Of a stretch of DNA of 64,000 nucleotides, positions 27,435 through 38,959 are shown one piece after another (within the stretch, counting starts at the first letter, position 1; every line of letters begins with the position of its first letter). The stretch covers positions 434,001-498,000 of the forward strand of contig CP074386.1 in assembly GCA_022041995.1 (NCBI GenBank), in the 5' to 3' direction. The notes under the pieces are model-generated. The model had not been told where the DNA came from. It saw only the letters and a list, made by a program, of their open reading frames with translations, and did not search any database. This DNA comes from Cupriavidus necator. GTDB lineage: Bacteria; Pseudomonadota; Gammaproteobacteria; Burkholderiales; Burkholderiaceae. The translations under genes were made by a program, and so were the position numbers.

Positions 27435-30400
27435 ATGTCGAACGATCTCGATGAGTTTATCCAGCTTCACCGGACGTTTCACGATCTCGCACTAAGCGAA
27501 GAGGAGGGCAAGGAGTCCGAGCTGTTCCGGCTGACGCTCCGCGACAAGCCTACGCACTGGTCCGATCTGCTTGAAGAGCCACGCGTCGTCCTCCTTTCCG
27601 AGGCAGGGTCGGGAAAGACCGAAGAGCTCCGACATGTCTGCCGCGACTTACGGCACAGTGCAAAGCAAGCATTCTTTCTGCGCATCGAACACCTCACTCA
27701 AGACTTCGACGACGCTTTCGAGGAAGGAACGCTCGAGGAGTTTGAGGAGTGGGTGAATTCTGGAGAGGACGGCTGGATTCTGTTGGACTCCGTCGACGAA
27801 GCGCGGCTGAAAGACCCAAAGGACTTCGAACGCGCCATACGTAAGATCGGACGTAAGCTCGGTCGCGTCCTTCAGCGTGCCCACGTCATCATCAGCGGGC
27901 GCACAGACGCATGGAGGCCGAGGACGGATCTTCTGATTTGCGAGGCGGCACTTCCGTGGACGCCGCCGACGACCGAGCCCGACCGGGACCAGGGGGGCAC
28001 CGAAGTCGTGACTACCAAGGACGTCCCTGCGCCGAAGCGTCAAAAATCACCCTTCCGCATTGTCGCGCTCGACGATCTTGCTGGCGAACAGGTTGATCGC
28101 TTTGCCAGCGCTAAGGGCATCACCGACATCAAAGCCTTCAAGAAAGCGGTGGATCGCGCCGATGCATGGTCGTTCACGGCCCGTCCGCTGGACCTAGCCG
28201 AGACCGTCGAGTTCTGGATCGCCAACGGAAAGATCGGCTCGAGGCTCGAGTTGATGCGGGCGAGCATCGACAAGCGGTTGGAGGAGTGGGATCAGGACCG
28301 CGCGGACGCCCATCCAATCTCCAAGGACCGCATTTGAGAGGGGGCACGCCTTGTCGCGGCGGCGGCGACGCTTGCGAAGGAGTCGGCTATCCGTGTGCCC
28401 GACGGTCAGCAGAACGAGCGCGGCCTCCCTGTCAAAGAAGTCTTGACCGACTGGAACGACGTTGATTGCCGGACCCTCCTGACGCGGCCAATATTTGACG
28501 AGGGCATCTACGGCACCGTGCGTTTCCATCACCGTTCCGTCCGTGAATTTCTCACAGCAGAATGGCTCAACGTCATGCTTGTCGACGAAGGGTCGCGGGC
28601 GAAAATCGAAAACCTCTTCTTCCGGCGTCAATACGGTATCGAGGTCGTGATTCCAACGATGCGCCCACTTCTTCCCTGGCTAGCCCTGCTCGACAGGCGG
28701 ATCCTTGAGCGCGTAATACGGCTCGCGCCCGAGGTCTTGTTTGAGGGCGGCGATCCCGCGCAACTGCCGGTGGACACACGCGCCCAAATTCTGCGCGAAA
28801 CTTGCGAGCAGCTCACCCAACCAGCGCACGGTCGAAGTGCCACCGAGTATTCGGCAGTGCAGCGTTTCACTAACCCGGATCTTGCGGAGGTCATCCGGGA
28901 ACTCCTAGAAAGGCACAGCAACGACGAGGACATCGTCTGGTTCCTTCTCCGCATGGTCCAGCAAGGGGGGATCGTTACACTCGCGGACAAGGCCAAGCAG
29001 TTCGCCCTAAACTCGCGGGCGAAGTATACGAGGATAGCTGCCATCTGGGCAATGATCGAAGTCGGATCGCGGCAGGACTGCTCCGAGGTTTGCGAGGCGT
29101 TCCTTGCTGAAGCGCCGCCGTTCCGTAGAAGCTGGCTTGGTGAGCTGGTTAATGGCCTCGGGCAGACGCAGGCCGACGTGGACTGGTTGCTTACGGCCCT
29201 TGCGCTCGCAGCACCCAAAAAGCGGTACAAGACCGATTCGCTCTCGGATTCGCTCGCGAACTACGTGACCGCGCTTCCGTCGATGCTCGTTCCCACACTT
29301 CTCGCTGGGCTTGCCAAGCTGCTGAGACGCAGACCAGTCGTCGAGCAGCGGCACTGCGAGATTTCCAAGAGAGACATTTGGCTCTGCCAGGCCGCGGGCC
29401 AAGCCGTGACGCTGCAGATAGAACGCCGCGATCCTGCTACGCTGAAGAAGGCAGCGCTTTCGATCCTGCGAATGCTACCGATCGCTGAGGCCTACGGGCG
29501 CGGAGAATACGAGGGTGGGCGCAAAGCACTGTCAAAACTGGTCCGCGGATGGCCAGCGCTCAACCGGGCATTGTTCTGGTATAGCATCGCCGAAGAGCGC
29601 GCGCGACGGAAGCGCAATGGCGGCGAGCGGCTGACCGACTACTGGCAAGCCCCGATCTTCGGCGCCTATTGGGCCTTCGACGGCTCAGACTTCGACTACA
29701 TAAGCGACCAGATCGTAGCTCGGCCGCTCCTAGACGACAAACTCGTCGCGTTGACACTCGCCTTCACGCTCTACAATCAGAACGATCATCCGAGGCAGTG
29801 GCGAGACGCGCTCAAGGAGGCCTCGTCGACCAATCCTGAGGTAGCTGCTGAGTTAGACAGGTTGGTCAAGCCCCCCAAGTGGGACCATAGCAAGTTCAGA
29901 CGCCAGGAGGCGGCCTGGAAGCGCCGATCCGAGAAAGAGGCGAAGATGGCGGCGGCGGCCAAGGAGAAGGCGAAGCAGATTCTAGCGGGCCGAGTGGATA
30001 GGATCCGCGATTTCGGAGAACCCGGCGAGATCTCCAAAGACCAGCACTACCTCTATGATCAGATGAATGCCGTCGAAAGTCAGCACAACTGGTGGACAGA
30101 GGGCAACTGGCGCTCTCTTATCGAAGAATTCGGCCCGGAGGTCGCACTCGCTTTCCGGGACGGCGCCGTCGGATACTGGCGACAGAACAGACCTCTGCTC
30201 CGCTCCGAGGGTGCCGTCGCGAACACCACGCCGTTCTCGACGATCTTCGGTCTTACGGGGCTGTCCATCGAAGCGCGGGAGATTGTCGCGTGGCCATCTT
30301 TACTCCTTCCGGCTGAAGCGGAGATCGCAACGCGATACGCCGTGCACGAGCTCAACGGATTTCCTGTTTGGCTCCCCCAACTGTACAATTCGTTCCCATC

Positions 30401-30914
30401 GCAAGTCCGCGAAGTCCTGCTGAACGAGATCAAATTCGAGCTCACTACTGAGACGGCGGAGGGAGAGAGCCACTACGTGCTCTATGACGTAGCCTGGCAC
30501 GGCGACTGGATATGGGACCAGATTGCTCCGGAGCTCTTATCTGAGCTACGCGAAAAACGGGTCAATGCACGCAACCTCGGCTTTATCCTGGCGATCATCA
30601 ATCGATCATCGATTGATGACAAGACCGTTGCCAAGATTGTTTCGCGGAAGGCGAACGCCACCCGCAATCTCACCTTTTCTCCGATCTGGTTTGCCGCCTG
30701 GGTCGGCGTCGATCCTGCCGCCGGGATCGCAGCCCTTTCTGCTCGGCTCGTCGGTATGGAGGATCCGGTTCATTAGACGAAGCTAGCCCTAGCCTTTGTC
30801 GTTGCCCTTGTTGGCGGCAGGTCGCAGGAAGGCCGAGCCCGGCAGGCATTCCGTACGGTCGAACACATGAAGTCGCTCTACCTGCTAATGGCCCGCTACA
30901 TCCGACATGAGGAG
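27435..30914 (+). pseudogene. Large STAND/NACHT-type NTPase with two in-frame stops, 3' end cut by an IS
   Basis: ATG 27435. An NTPase core is near the N-terminus: Walker A VVLLSEAGSGKTEEL (residue about 55) and a NACHT-like Walker B GWILLDSVDEARL (about 120), followed by a sensor region ISGRTDAWRP. A long alpha-helical C-terminal part without obvious motifs follows, as in bacterial STAND and Avs-like proteins that sense phage products. The frame has TGA at 28335-28337 and TAG at 30774-30776, but coding sense continues unchanged past both. It then ends at the IS at about 30915 (YLLMARYIRHEE). Two nonsense changes plus truncation indicate decay. Specific family not recognised. Confidence 0.7.
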
Positions 30915-32611
30915 GCGAGGTTCAAAGGCGCGTTACACATGAGGAGGCACCTGGAGCGCCAGGCGATAATGGTGCCCCTTTTTCATCTGCGGCATCCATG
31001 ACTCAAAACACCCGATCTGGCGTGGGCAGACTGAGCGCCGACAAACGCAAAGCGATCGCACTTCAGGCCCTCGCGCGCACCGAACCAATCAGTGTGCTGG
31101 CTGAGCGTAACGGCGTGAGCCGCCCGACGGTCTACCGACAGATCGGCACGGCCAGTGCAGCGCTCGATGAAGCCTTTGATACCACGCGGGCAGCCGACGC
31201 AGATCAGGTGCTTTTCATGCTGCCGGTCACCCGCCAATGGCTCGATCAGGTCATCGTGGCGTTCACGATGGTGGGTCACGTTTCGTTTCGCGCTACCCTT
31301 GAGCTCATGCACGACCTGCTCGGCGTATCGACCAGCCTGGGCACGATTCACACCGTTCTCCAGCAGGCTGCGCAGCAGGCCATGGCCATTAACGCCGGCG
31401 TGGACCTCTCAGCCATCCGGGTCGGCCTGCACGACGAACTCTTTCAGGGTTCCCAACCCGTGCTCGCCGGTATCGATGTTGCCTCGACCTATTGCTATCT
31501 GCTCGCCACCGAAGCTCATCGCGACGGCGACACCTGGGCCATCCATCTGCTGGACCTGCAATCACGGGGACTCGATCCTGAGCACACGATCGCCGATGCG
31601 GGAACCGGGCTGCGTGCCGGGCAAAAAATTGCCTGGCCCGATACGCCGTGTCACGGCGACGTCTTCCACATCATTGAGCAGGGCAAATCACTGGCGACGC
31701 TCTGGCATCGTGTCGCCGGCGGTGCGCGCACCGAACGCGAGCAGCTCGAAGCGCGTCTGGCCAATCCCCGTCGACGTTGCGACGATAGCCTCCTCGCTGC
31801 CACGCCGGAAACGCTTCGTCGCAATGAAGCCCATGCGCACGAGCTGGCCGCCGATCTGCGCACCCTGGTTCAGTGGCTCGAACGTGACATCCTGTCACTG
31901 GCAGGGCCGGACCTCGCGACGCGTCAACTGCTGTTCGATTTCGTGGTTGCCGAACTGCGGCAACGTGAGGCCCAGGACCTCTCACGCACGGGCGCATACC
32001 GGCGTGCACTGCAGAACCAGCGCGACGGGCTGCTCGCTTTCGCGGGCCTGCTCGACGAAAAACTCGACGCCATTGCGCAAACGCACAACGTGGCGCGCGA
32101 TCTCGTGCGCGAGGTCTTCATCCTCCATCGCAAGTCCGAAACGTCGAGCGCGTTCTGGAAAGGATGGAATCGCCTGCTTAGCCGCATCGGTCGCCCGTTT
32201 CACGACGTCTACGCCGCCGTATCCGCGGCGCTGCGCAGCACACCACGCAGCAGCTCGCTGGTCGAAAATCTCAACTCGCGACTGCGCGTATGCCTGACTA
32301 ACCGGCGTCATCTGAAGGGCGGGCGGGTCTGGCTTGGTCTGCTGCAGTTCGTCTTCAATCATCGCCGCTTTGCCCGTAGCCGATGCCCTGAGCGCACTGG
32401 AAAGAGCCCGAGGGAATTGATGAGCGGCAAGCCTCACGATCACTGGCTTACGCTGCTCGGACTCGGCCGCCTCCAGCCTCAGCGCATCTGACATCGGCCG
32501 GGTTGTCACCAGCCTCTATTATGCATCGGAATCCTTAACATTCCTGCGTTTCACGCAGGCTGCTTAAGCTCGTCCCTGTAACGCAAAAATCGCGTGTTTT
32601 GAACCACGCCC
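30915..32611 (+). mobile_element. Intact copy of an unclassified DDE insertion sequence
   Basis: The right end is placed at 32611 because homology with the split copy at 6.1-13.5 kb stops there. The inverted right end (GGCGTGGTTCAAA) matches GGCGAGGTTCAAA at 30914-30926, which fixes the left end. One transposase gene is inside. The right 120 bases hold a hairpin (GCGTTTCACGC). I do not recognise the family name. Confidence 0.7.
30998..32491 (+). CDS. Transposase with homeodomain-like HTH and DDE core (family unassigned)
   Basis: 497 residues, complete. The N-terminal HTH is AERNGVSRPTVYRQIG. Likely catalytic acidic residues are in VLAGIDVASTYCYLLATEAH (first Asp), TIADAGTGLRAGQKIAWPDT with CHGDVFHII (second), and SSSLVENLNSRLRVCLTNRR (Glu), with a long helical insert between the last two. 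The near-identical C-terminal stretch at 6106-6250 confirms mobility within this plasmid. Probably an active element; it truncates the STAND NTPase gene. Confidence 0.8.
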   Translation: MTQNTRSGVGRLSADKRKAIALQALARTEPISVLAERNGVSRPTVYRQIGTASAALDEAFDTTRAADADQVLFMLPVTRQWLDQVIVAFTMVGHVSFRATLELMHDLLGVSTSLGTIHTVLQQAAQQAMAINAGVDLSAIRVGLHDELFQGSQPVLAGIDVASTYCYLLATEAHRDGDTWAIHLLDLQSRGLDPEHTIADAGTGLRAGQKIAWPDTPCHGDVFHIIEQGKSLATLWHRVAGGARTEREQLEARLANPRRRCDDSLLAATPETLRRNEAHAHELAADLRTLVQWLERDILSLAGPDLATRQLLFDFVVAELRQREAQDLSRTGAYRRALQNQRDGLLAFAGLLDEKLDAIAQTHNVARDLVREVFILHRKSETSSAFWKGWNRLLSRIGRPFHDVYAAVSAALRSTPRSSSLVENLNSRLRVCLTNRRHLKGGRVWLGLLQFVFNHRRFARSRCPERTGKSPRELMSGKPHDHWLTLLGLGRLQPQRI

Positions 32612-33468
32612 GCTTTGCCAATCGCCCCGGCGTTTTCCGTTGTCGCCATTGCACACGCGACACGAGCCTCACTGCTGGCACCGTCATGGAGCGCACGCAC
32701 ACACCGCTGTCGGTTTGGTTCTGGGCGGCGTAACTGGTCGCCAGTCAGACACCTGGCATGTCGGCCGTTCAGTTCCAGCGCCAACTCGACCTGTCGCGTT
32801 ACGAGACCGCCTTCCAGATACTCCACAAGTTGCGCGCCGGCATGGTGCGCCCCGACCAGGATCGGATCGGTGGCAAGCCTGAGGAACACGTCGAGGCCGA
32901 TAAGACCTACGTCGGTGGGCGTACTCGCGGCAAAGGCAGGGGCCACGACATGGTTCTTGTGGCCGGCGCTGTCGAGGTTCGGCAACGCAAACTTGCCGGC
33001 AGCCGCAACAAACGCAAGAGCGGACGGTATGCCGGACGAGTTCGGCTCGCTCTGGTTCCTGACCGAAGTGCCCGGTCGCTGGGCGGATTCATCGAGCGTA
33101 CCGTTGCACCCGGCGCAACCATCATCACCGACGACTGGAACGGTTATGCCAAGCTGGGCGAGCGCGGCTATGGCCATATCGCCATCGCGCAGCGCGGTGA
33201 GATGCAAGTGACCGAATCCTTCCTGCCGATCATTTACCTTGTGTTCTCCAATCTCAAGACCTGGCTGCGCGGAATTCATCACGGTGTCAGCCCGCAGCAC
33301 CTGCAAGCCTATCTCAACGAATTTACCTTCCGCTTCAACCGTCGTTTCTATCCCTTCAATGCATTTCGCTCCCTGCTCGGCATCGCTGGTGACGTCACCG
33401 CGCCGACCTATGCCGAGCTCTATGCCAAAAAATCGCTACCCACTACATCTAGTAGGTTTGGGAGCTAA
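32612..33468 (+). pseudogene. IS1595-family transposase, N-terminally truncated with an internal stop
   Basis: The frame starts mid-protein at the edge of the preceding IS (FANRPGVFRCRHCTRDTSLT, zinc-ribbon part). It has a TAA in place of a Tyr codon (SVWFWAA stop LVASQTPG) near 32730. It then reads the ISXO2-like DDE domain: VEADKTYVGGRTRGKGRGHD, TIITDDWNGYAKLGERGYGH, FSNLKTWLRGIHHGVSPQHL, ending at 33468. The right terminal repeat follows at 33455-33479. Not functional. Confidence 0.85.
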
Positions 33469-33479
33469 CCGGATAAGCA
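33455..33479. repeat. IS1595-type terminal repeat (right end)
   Basis: A 25-bp stretch ending GCTAACCGGATAAGCA. It recurs, inverted, at 61112-61136 directly beside the IS6-family element. Confidence 0.8.
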
Positions 33480-34181
33480 TGGTTCAGCCTTCAATACCAG
33501 ACGTCGTCAATTGAGCGCTTACACTCCACGATCGCTCTGCTACGCGCGGTCGCGGAGGGCATTCGAGTGTCTAAAGTTGAGTATCTCTTTACCGCCAGCG
33601 AATAGGATTCGCGAACATCATAACTGGAAGGATTACGGGAGCATTTCGACCGAAGAATCTTGTTCAGCCGCCGCAACCTAGCGGCGCGGCCACAATGGCT
33701 GAAAGTGGCCGGGTGTATGAAGGATATGCACAAGTCGGCCTTGCTGACCAACGACCGGATGCACTGTGAGCTGCCCGCTCGCATTGACCGCAATGGCCTG
33801 GATGCGTATGCCAAGGCTGCGCGCGAGCCCCCACCCGGCCTCGTACATGTCGATGTCGCCATCCCTATCGGCCAGGCCCCCACGAAATAGCTCGCCCCGC
33901 AACCACTGCGCCTGTGCCTGGAGTTCGCTCGTCTGCTCCGTTGCCATCGCAGGCTCTCGCCTTAGGTTGCGGCTGAGCTGAAGAGCTGTGTCTAGCAGGC
34001 AATTATTCTGCAGCCCGCTGGCCATCCCCATCTCAGCGTTTGATTGCGCCAGAAACTGTTCAAGACTGATGAGCAGGGGCCCCGAATTGAATTCGCCCAA
34101 GGATGGGGGAACGGGCACCTGAGCCGGCGAGGCACCCGCCAGGGGGGGTCGTGCAGGCCGCTCAGCACGTCCGGTGCGCGC

Positions 34182-34193
34182 GGGGGGGGGGGG
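34182..34193. repeat. G12 homopolymer tract inside the giant effector gene
   Basis: Twelve G on the plus strand (C12 on the coding strand), exactly where the RelA/SpoT-like frame must change to the peptidase-like frame. With 11 or 14 bases the two frames join; with 12 the protein ends nine residues later. Confidence 0.9.
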
Positions 34194-37100
34194 CCCAGTT
34201 GCTGCGAACAGCATGGCCAGGATCGGGGGCCGGGTGTGTCACGGCAGGCGCGCTCCGCGTGGCACCGTGCGGCCCGTAGGGTTGCCCGGTGTCCAGGTCG
34301 GAGCTGCGTGCTTGATCCGCGGCTGCGCCGCGATACGGCTGGTTCATCGGGCCGCCAGGCCTCTCGTCGGCAATGGATGGTTCCGCATAGAGATCGAAGG
34401 ACAGGATCATCTCGATGCCCTGCGGGGGCGCCACGCGGGCTGCCGCGTCGCGCAGGTCCTGCTCCAGCGTCCCGCGCGGCACCGCATCAGGCGACAGTTG
34501 GCGCAGCCTTTCGTAGGTCCGGTGACTCTTCTCCTTGGCCTTCAGGCTATCACGGGTGTGGAACTGGATTTCCCAGTCGGCGTCTTCGCCCTCAACGCGG
34601 GTGCGCACGTTCACATTCAGGCCAGCATAGCCGGTGCCCTCCCGGGTAAAGCTGTTGTTCACGCGCATGACCGTCATGCCGGCCCTTTGCAGACTGGTCA
34701 GGATCCTCCGGGCGTCCATGGCAAATCTCTCTGCACCGAGGATCACCTCATAGCGCAGACCATCGCGTACCCGCCTGGCGGCCTCCTGCGGTGTTTGCAG
34801 GCCCTGCTCGCGCTGTATCCGGGCAAGCTTCTCTTCAATGCTTTTCTTCTTCTTAAAGATAAACCTGCGCCAGCCGCCACCGTCCATGTCCGCGCGCAAC
34901 TTCGCGCCGTGGTGCTCCAGCGCCTGCTGCAGCACAGGCCAGACCGCACCCTCGAGACGTTCAGCCTGGCTTCTGATCTGCTGGGCCAGTTGCGCAAGGG
35001 GGCAGGCACGCGCGGCGTGGCTGACGCCTGGGGCCGCGGCTGCACCTTCAATACCGTTTCCGGCTCCCAGTCCACGATATCTTCCACCCCCGCAGGAACG
35101 GGTAATGCACGGAAGGCCTCGCGCGCTGGCCCGAGCAACTTCCAGATCTCGTCGCCGGAGGCGCCATCGAATCCACGTCGTTGCGCCTCCTTGTACAGGT
35201 CGTGGTACTTCTCCTTGCATTTGAACGTTTGCTCTGTATGAAACTGGATTTCCCATGCGATGCCGTTTGGCTCCTTCAGCGTGACGCTCACCGCCTGGAA
35301 AGGGCTGCGGCCCCGCAGGAAGTGATTCGTGCGCCGGATCAGAGTATGCGCCTTCGCGAGCTGCGCCATGATCTGGCGATAGTCCCCCATAAACGTATCC
35401 GCGGGCAGCACCACACTGTAGCGCAGCGCATCGTTGACCAGCGCGCTGGCCTGGGCCAGGGTCCGGGGCGGCACTCCACCAATCAGCCGGGCCAGCTTGT
35501 CCTGCAGCGAGCGCGGCGACTTCAGCCTGTTCTTCTGTTCGCCCGCCAGACCCGCCCGCGCGTGTCCGGGCTCACTGCACCCGTTCACGATGTCCTGCAG
35601 CCTCATCGTGATCCCCGGCTCGGCCAAACGGGCCCGTTCATTGAGCGCCAGCGCCTCTTGCTCAAGCGCCTCCCGGGAAACCTCCTGCGCCCGTTCGGCC
35701 GGCGTAGCCGGTACGCTGAGCAGCTCCGCCTGCTGCAGCGCCCGGACGGCGTCCTGCATGACACCCGCTGCCATCGTTGGCATCTGCCGCAGCGCAGCGT
35801 CTGCCCACTGTGGATCGAAGCGCCCGTGCCGTATTTCCGCCAACGTCGGCTTGCTGTACGGTACCCGACGCAGACGGTCGGGATACCGGCGTTCAGCCAT
35901 TTCGCAACTCTCGATCACGCTTGTAAAGAGATCGGTGCCCGTGTCCGACTTCAGCGCGTCGGTGCCCACCTTTATGGCTATCGTAAACAGGTTGCGCATG
36001 GACAGCTCCGGCTCGCCCGGCACCAGCCCCGGCTGCCCCTCGGGGAACGCCGTACGCGACAGACGGCACACCGGGTAGTTGTCCAGCACCGCGTGCACAC
36101 GCCCGGCCGTGTCGTCTGCCTGCTCATAGGCGCTCGCAAGTGCGGGGAACCCCTGCGCCAGCGCGGACGGAAGCTGCGGTGCCTGGACGCTGTCCCTGCC
36201 CAGCTGCATACACAGCTCATACAGCAGTTTCGCCGCCTCGCACGCTTGCGGCTCATGGGCTCGGTCAATCGCCTCATGCGCCTGCACCTGCAACTGCTGC
36301 AGCGCTGGTGCATCCTTGTCCCCCTGCAGCCGCCTGCGCAGTCCGTTGCGCAAATCACGCGCCACGCCGTCGTAGGTGCCGAACATCATGTTTCGCGCCA
36401 TGGCCTCGCGCAGCTCATCTGGCTGCGCGAGAAAGCGCATGGCGAGCGTGGCGGCTTTACCCAGCAACGCGCCCCCCCGCTGCTCGGCCATAATTTCGCG
36501 CGCCCGTCCCGCCTGGTAGCGGCCCCGTTCATCGATGGCCGGATGCGCAGTCTTGGGCGGCTTGAACGAGCGCTCCTCGCCCCGTCGCGCCTGGCGCGAC
36601 TGCATGACGCGACCGATGTGGCCCACGAGAGCCGGATAGCCCGCATAGACGAACGCATCGTCCCCGTCCGTGTCCATGCTCCGCTTGCGCAGCTCCGCAA
36701 TCGGGATTGCCCCAAGCCGCCCAGGCAGCAGCACGTCCTTGACCCGCAGGCTGCCCGTGCTGAACATCTGCTGCGGCAGCGTGTCGCGCTCGCGCCGGCT
36801 CTTCCAGCGCGACAGCGTCTTCAGGTCCTCCCGCGAACAGGCCAGATGCAGCCCCTGGTGGTCCGGATCCGGCGACCAGTAGCCCGGCGGCGGGATGATC
36901 AGCATGCCCTTGCTGTGCAGCATGTCGGCGCCCGTGCCCGAATCCTCATCGAATCCCGTATAGCTGTACTGGATGGCGAAGCACTGGTCCAGAAACTGGG
37001 CCGTCACGTCCTCCTGATCGGGCGTAACGACCTGCGCGGCCGCAATGGGCAACAGGTTCTCCTTATCGTACGGCGGTTTGCCCACCAGCACATCGCCCTG

Positions 37101-38959
37101 CAACTGCGCAAAGCCCGGCAGCGGAATCGTCGGCAGATACAGCCTGTCGTCAGCCGAGGGGACCGCGCGGATGCGCCGCCCCTGGTAGCCGCCGCTGACG
37201 GCCAGTTGGTACAGCGTCAGGCAGTCCACCGCCTGCGATGCGTGCCGGTCCACCCCGTTCAGCCTGCGCTGCATCACCTCGCGCGCTTCGTCAAGCGCCG
37301 CCTCATCCCGCGGGAAATGCATCAGGGCCTGCGGTGGCAGCGTGTTAAATCCCGGCTGCTGCCCATCCACCAGCTTTTGCTGTGCCTCGTCGCCCCGTGC
37401 CTCCCTGACTGCCTCCCATGCCTCGATATGTTCGCGCACCACCGGAATGCGCATCGCCACGTCCCATCTCAGAAACCCGCAGCCGTCATTTGGACAGAGC
37501 GCGATGCGCTCGTGGTGTGGCCCTTGAAGCCTGAAGGGGTGCTGCGGCCCGGCCACGTCCTCAAACCAGCCCAGCCGCAACGTGCCCTCCACCACATGGT
37601 CAGGTGGCACCATCTCCATGAGCGCGCGTTGCATGCGCGACCAGTCCTCGCGCTGCGGCGCCAGCTTCTGCGCCAGTTCCATGAAGGCGCTGCCTGGGGC
37701 ACTGTCGGCATACCGCACTGCCGGCAGCACCGAAGCAGACGCGCTGCGGCCGGCGGCGATGTCCCGGGCTGACTTCCGCCGCCCCCGTGTCAGGCGGCTG
37801 CCGCCAAACATGTCGAAGCGCCAAGGCTCGTCTTTGTACTGGAACGTGCGCGCGAGCATGAAGGCGCTTAACTCCCCAGGCAGCCGCACCTCGACCAGCG
37901 GCTGACCGGTCAGGCGTGAATAAAACGAATACGCAGGCTCCGCCCCGTCGGACGACGCGGCGGGCTCCAGCTCCCGTCCCCGCAAGTCGACCGTGACATG
38001 CGTGGTGTCGCCCCACTCGGTTCGGGTGGTACGACGTTTCCCACCACTGTGCGCAGGCTCTCGTGGCGCGCTGCCAGATCGAACCGGCGAGGAGGGTAAC
38101 GCGTCGTGAGGGCCTCCAGATGCGCCGCGCTGGCCAGCCGCAGATCCAGCGCGTCCAGGATCGCATCATCCGCCTCGATCTGCGCAATCAAGTTCCAGCT
38201 CTTTTCCTGCAGATCCGTCTCGATGAGCGGGCGCGTCCTGTCCAGCGTCTGTCGCACCCACTGCTTCAGAGTCTCCTGGTGCGTCTTCACCGACTCGCGT
38301 TCGCCGCTGATGTAGCGCGGCTTCCACTGGTGGGCCACCACGCTGTATGCCTTGAGCACCTGATACAGTGACAGGGCCGGACAGCGCGTGCCGCATGCTT
38401 CGTCACCCTCCTTCAGGCGCAGCCCGGCACGAGCGCCTGCCCCGCCCGGGGCTTGGCGCAGATACGCGTCGATCTTGTGTTCTACGACTGGCTTCAGCGC
38501 GTCGAACGTCTGCAGGGCGCGCACCCGGTGGCGCTGCAACTGCGGGCTGCGCGCCAGCGGCAGCAGCCCCATGCACAGGGTGCCCACACTCTCCAGCGGT
38601 TCTTCGCGCAGCCGTCCTTCTTGACACAGCGTCATGACACGCTCCAGCGCCGGCGTTGCGAGCAGCCGCAGCGCGTCGTGCATCCGCAGCTGGGCGAAAG
38701 CCTTGAGCAGCATACCCACGTGGCGGCCCTCGGCGCTGTCGAAGCGTTCCGGGTACAGCTCCAGGTGCACCGCTACCCCCATCAGTACATCGCGTGCGAG
38801 AACGGCGTTCCCGTCTTCGTCCCGGCCGAGCCGCGCCAGCGCGTTGGCAATCTGGCCGGTCTGGCCGAATTCGAACGTGCTCCACTCGAGCGGAGCCGAG
38901 CCCAGGCGTGCCGCCAGACACCACGCCGCTTCATGCAGGCCGCTTTCTTGCGGCCATCG

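Noticed and set aside
27435..28337. Treating the 300-codon NTPase frame as a complete separate gene
   Set aside because: The next frame is in the same phase directly past a single TGA and continues the same protein, so this is one gene with a nonsense codon.
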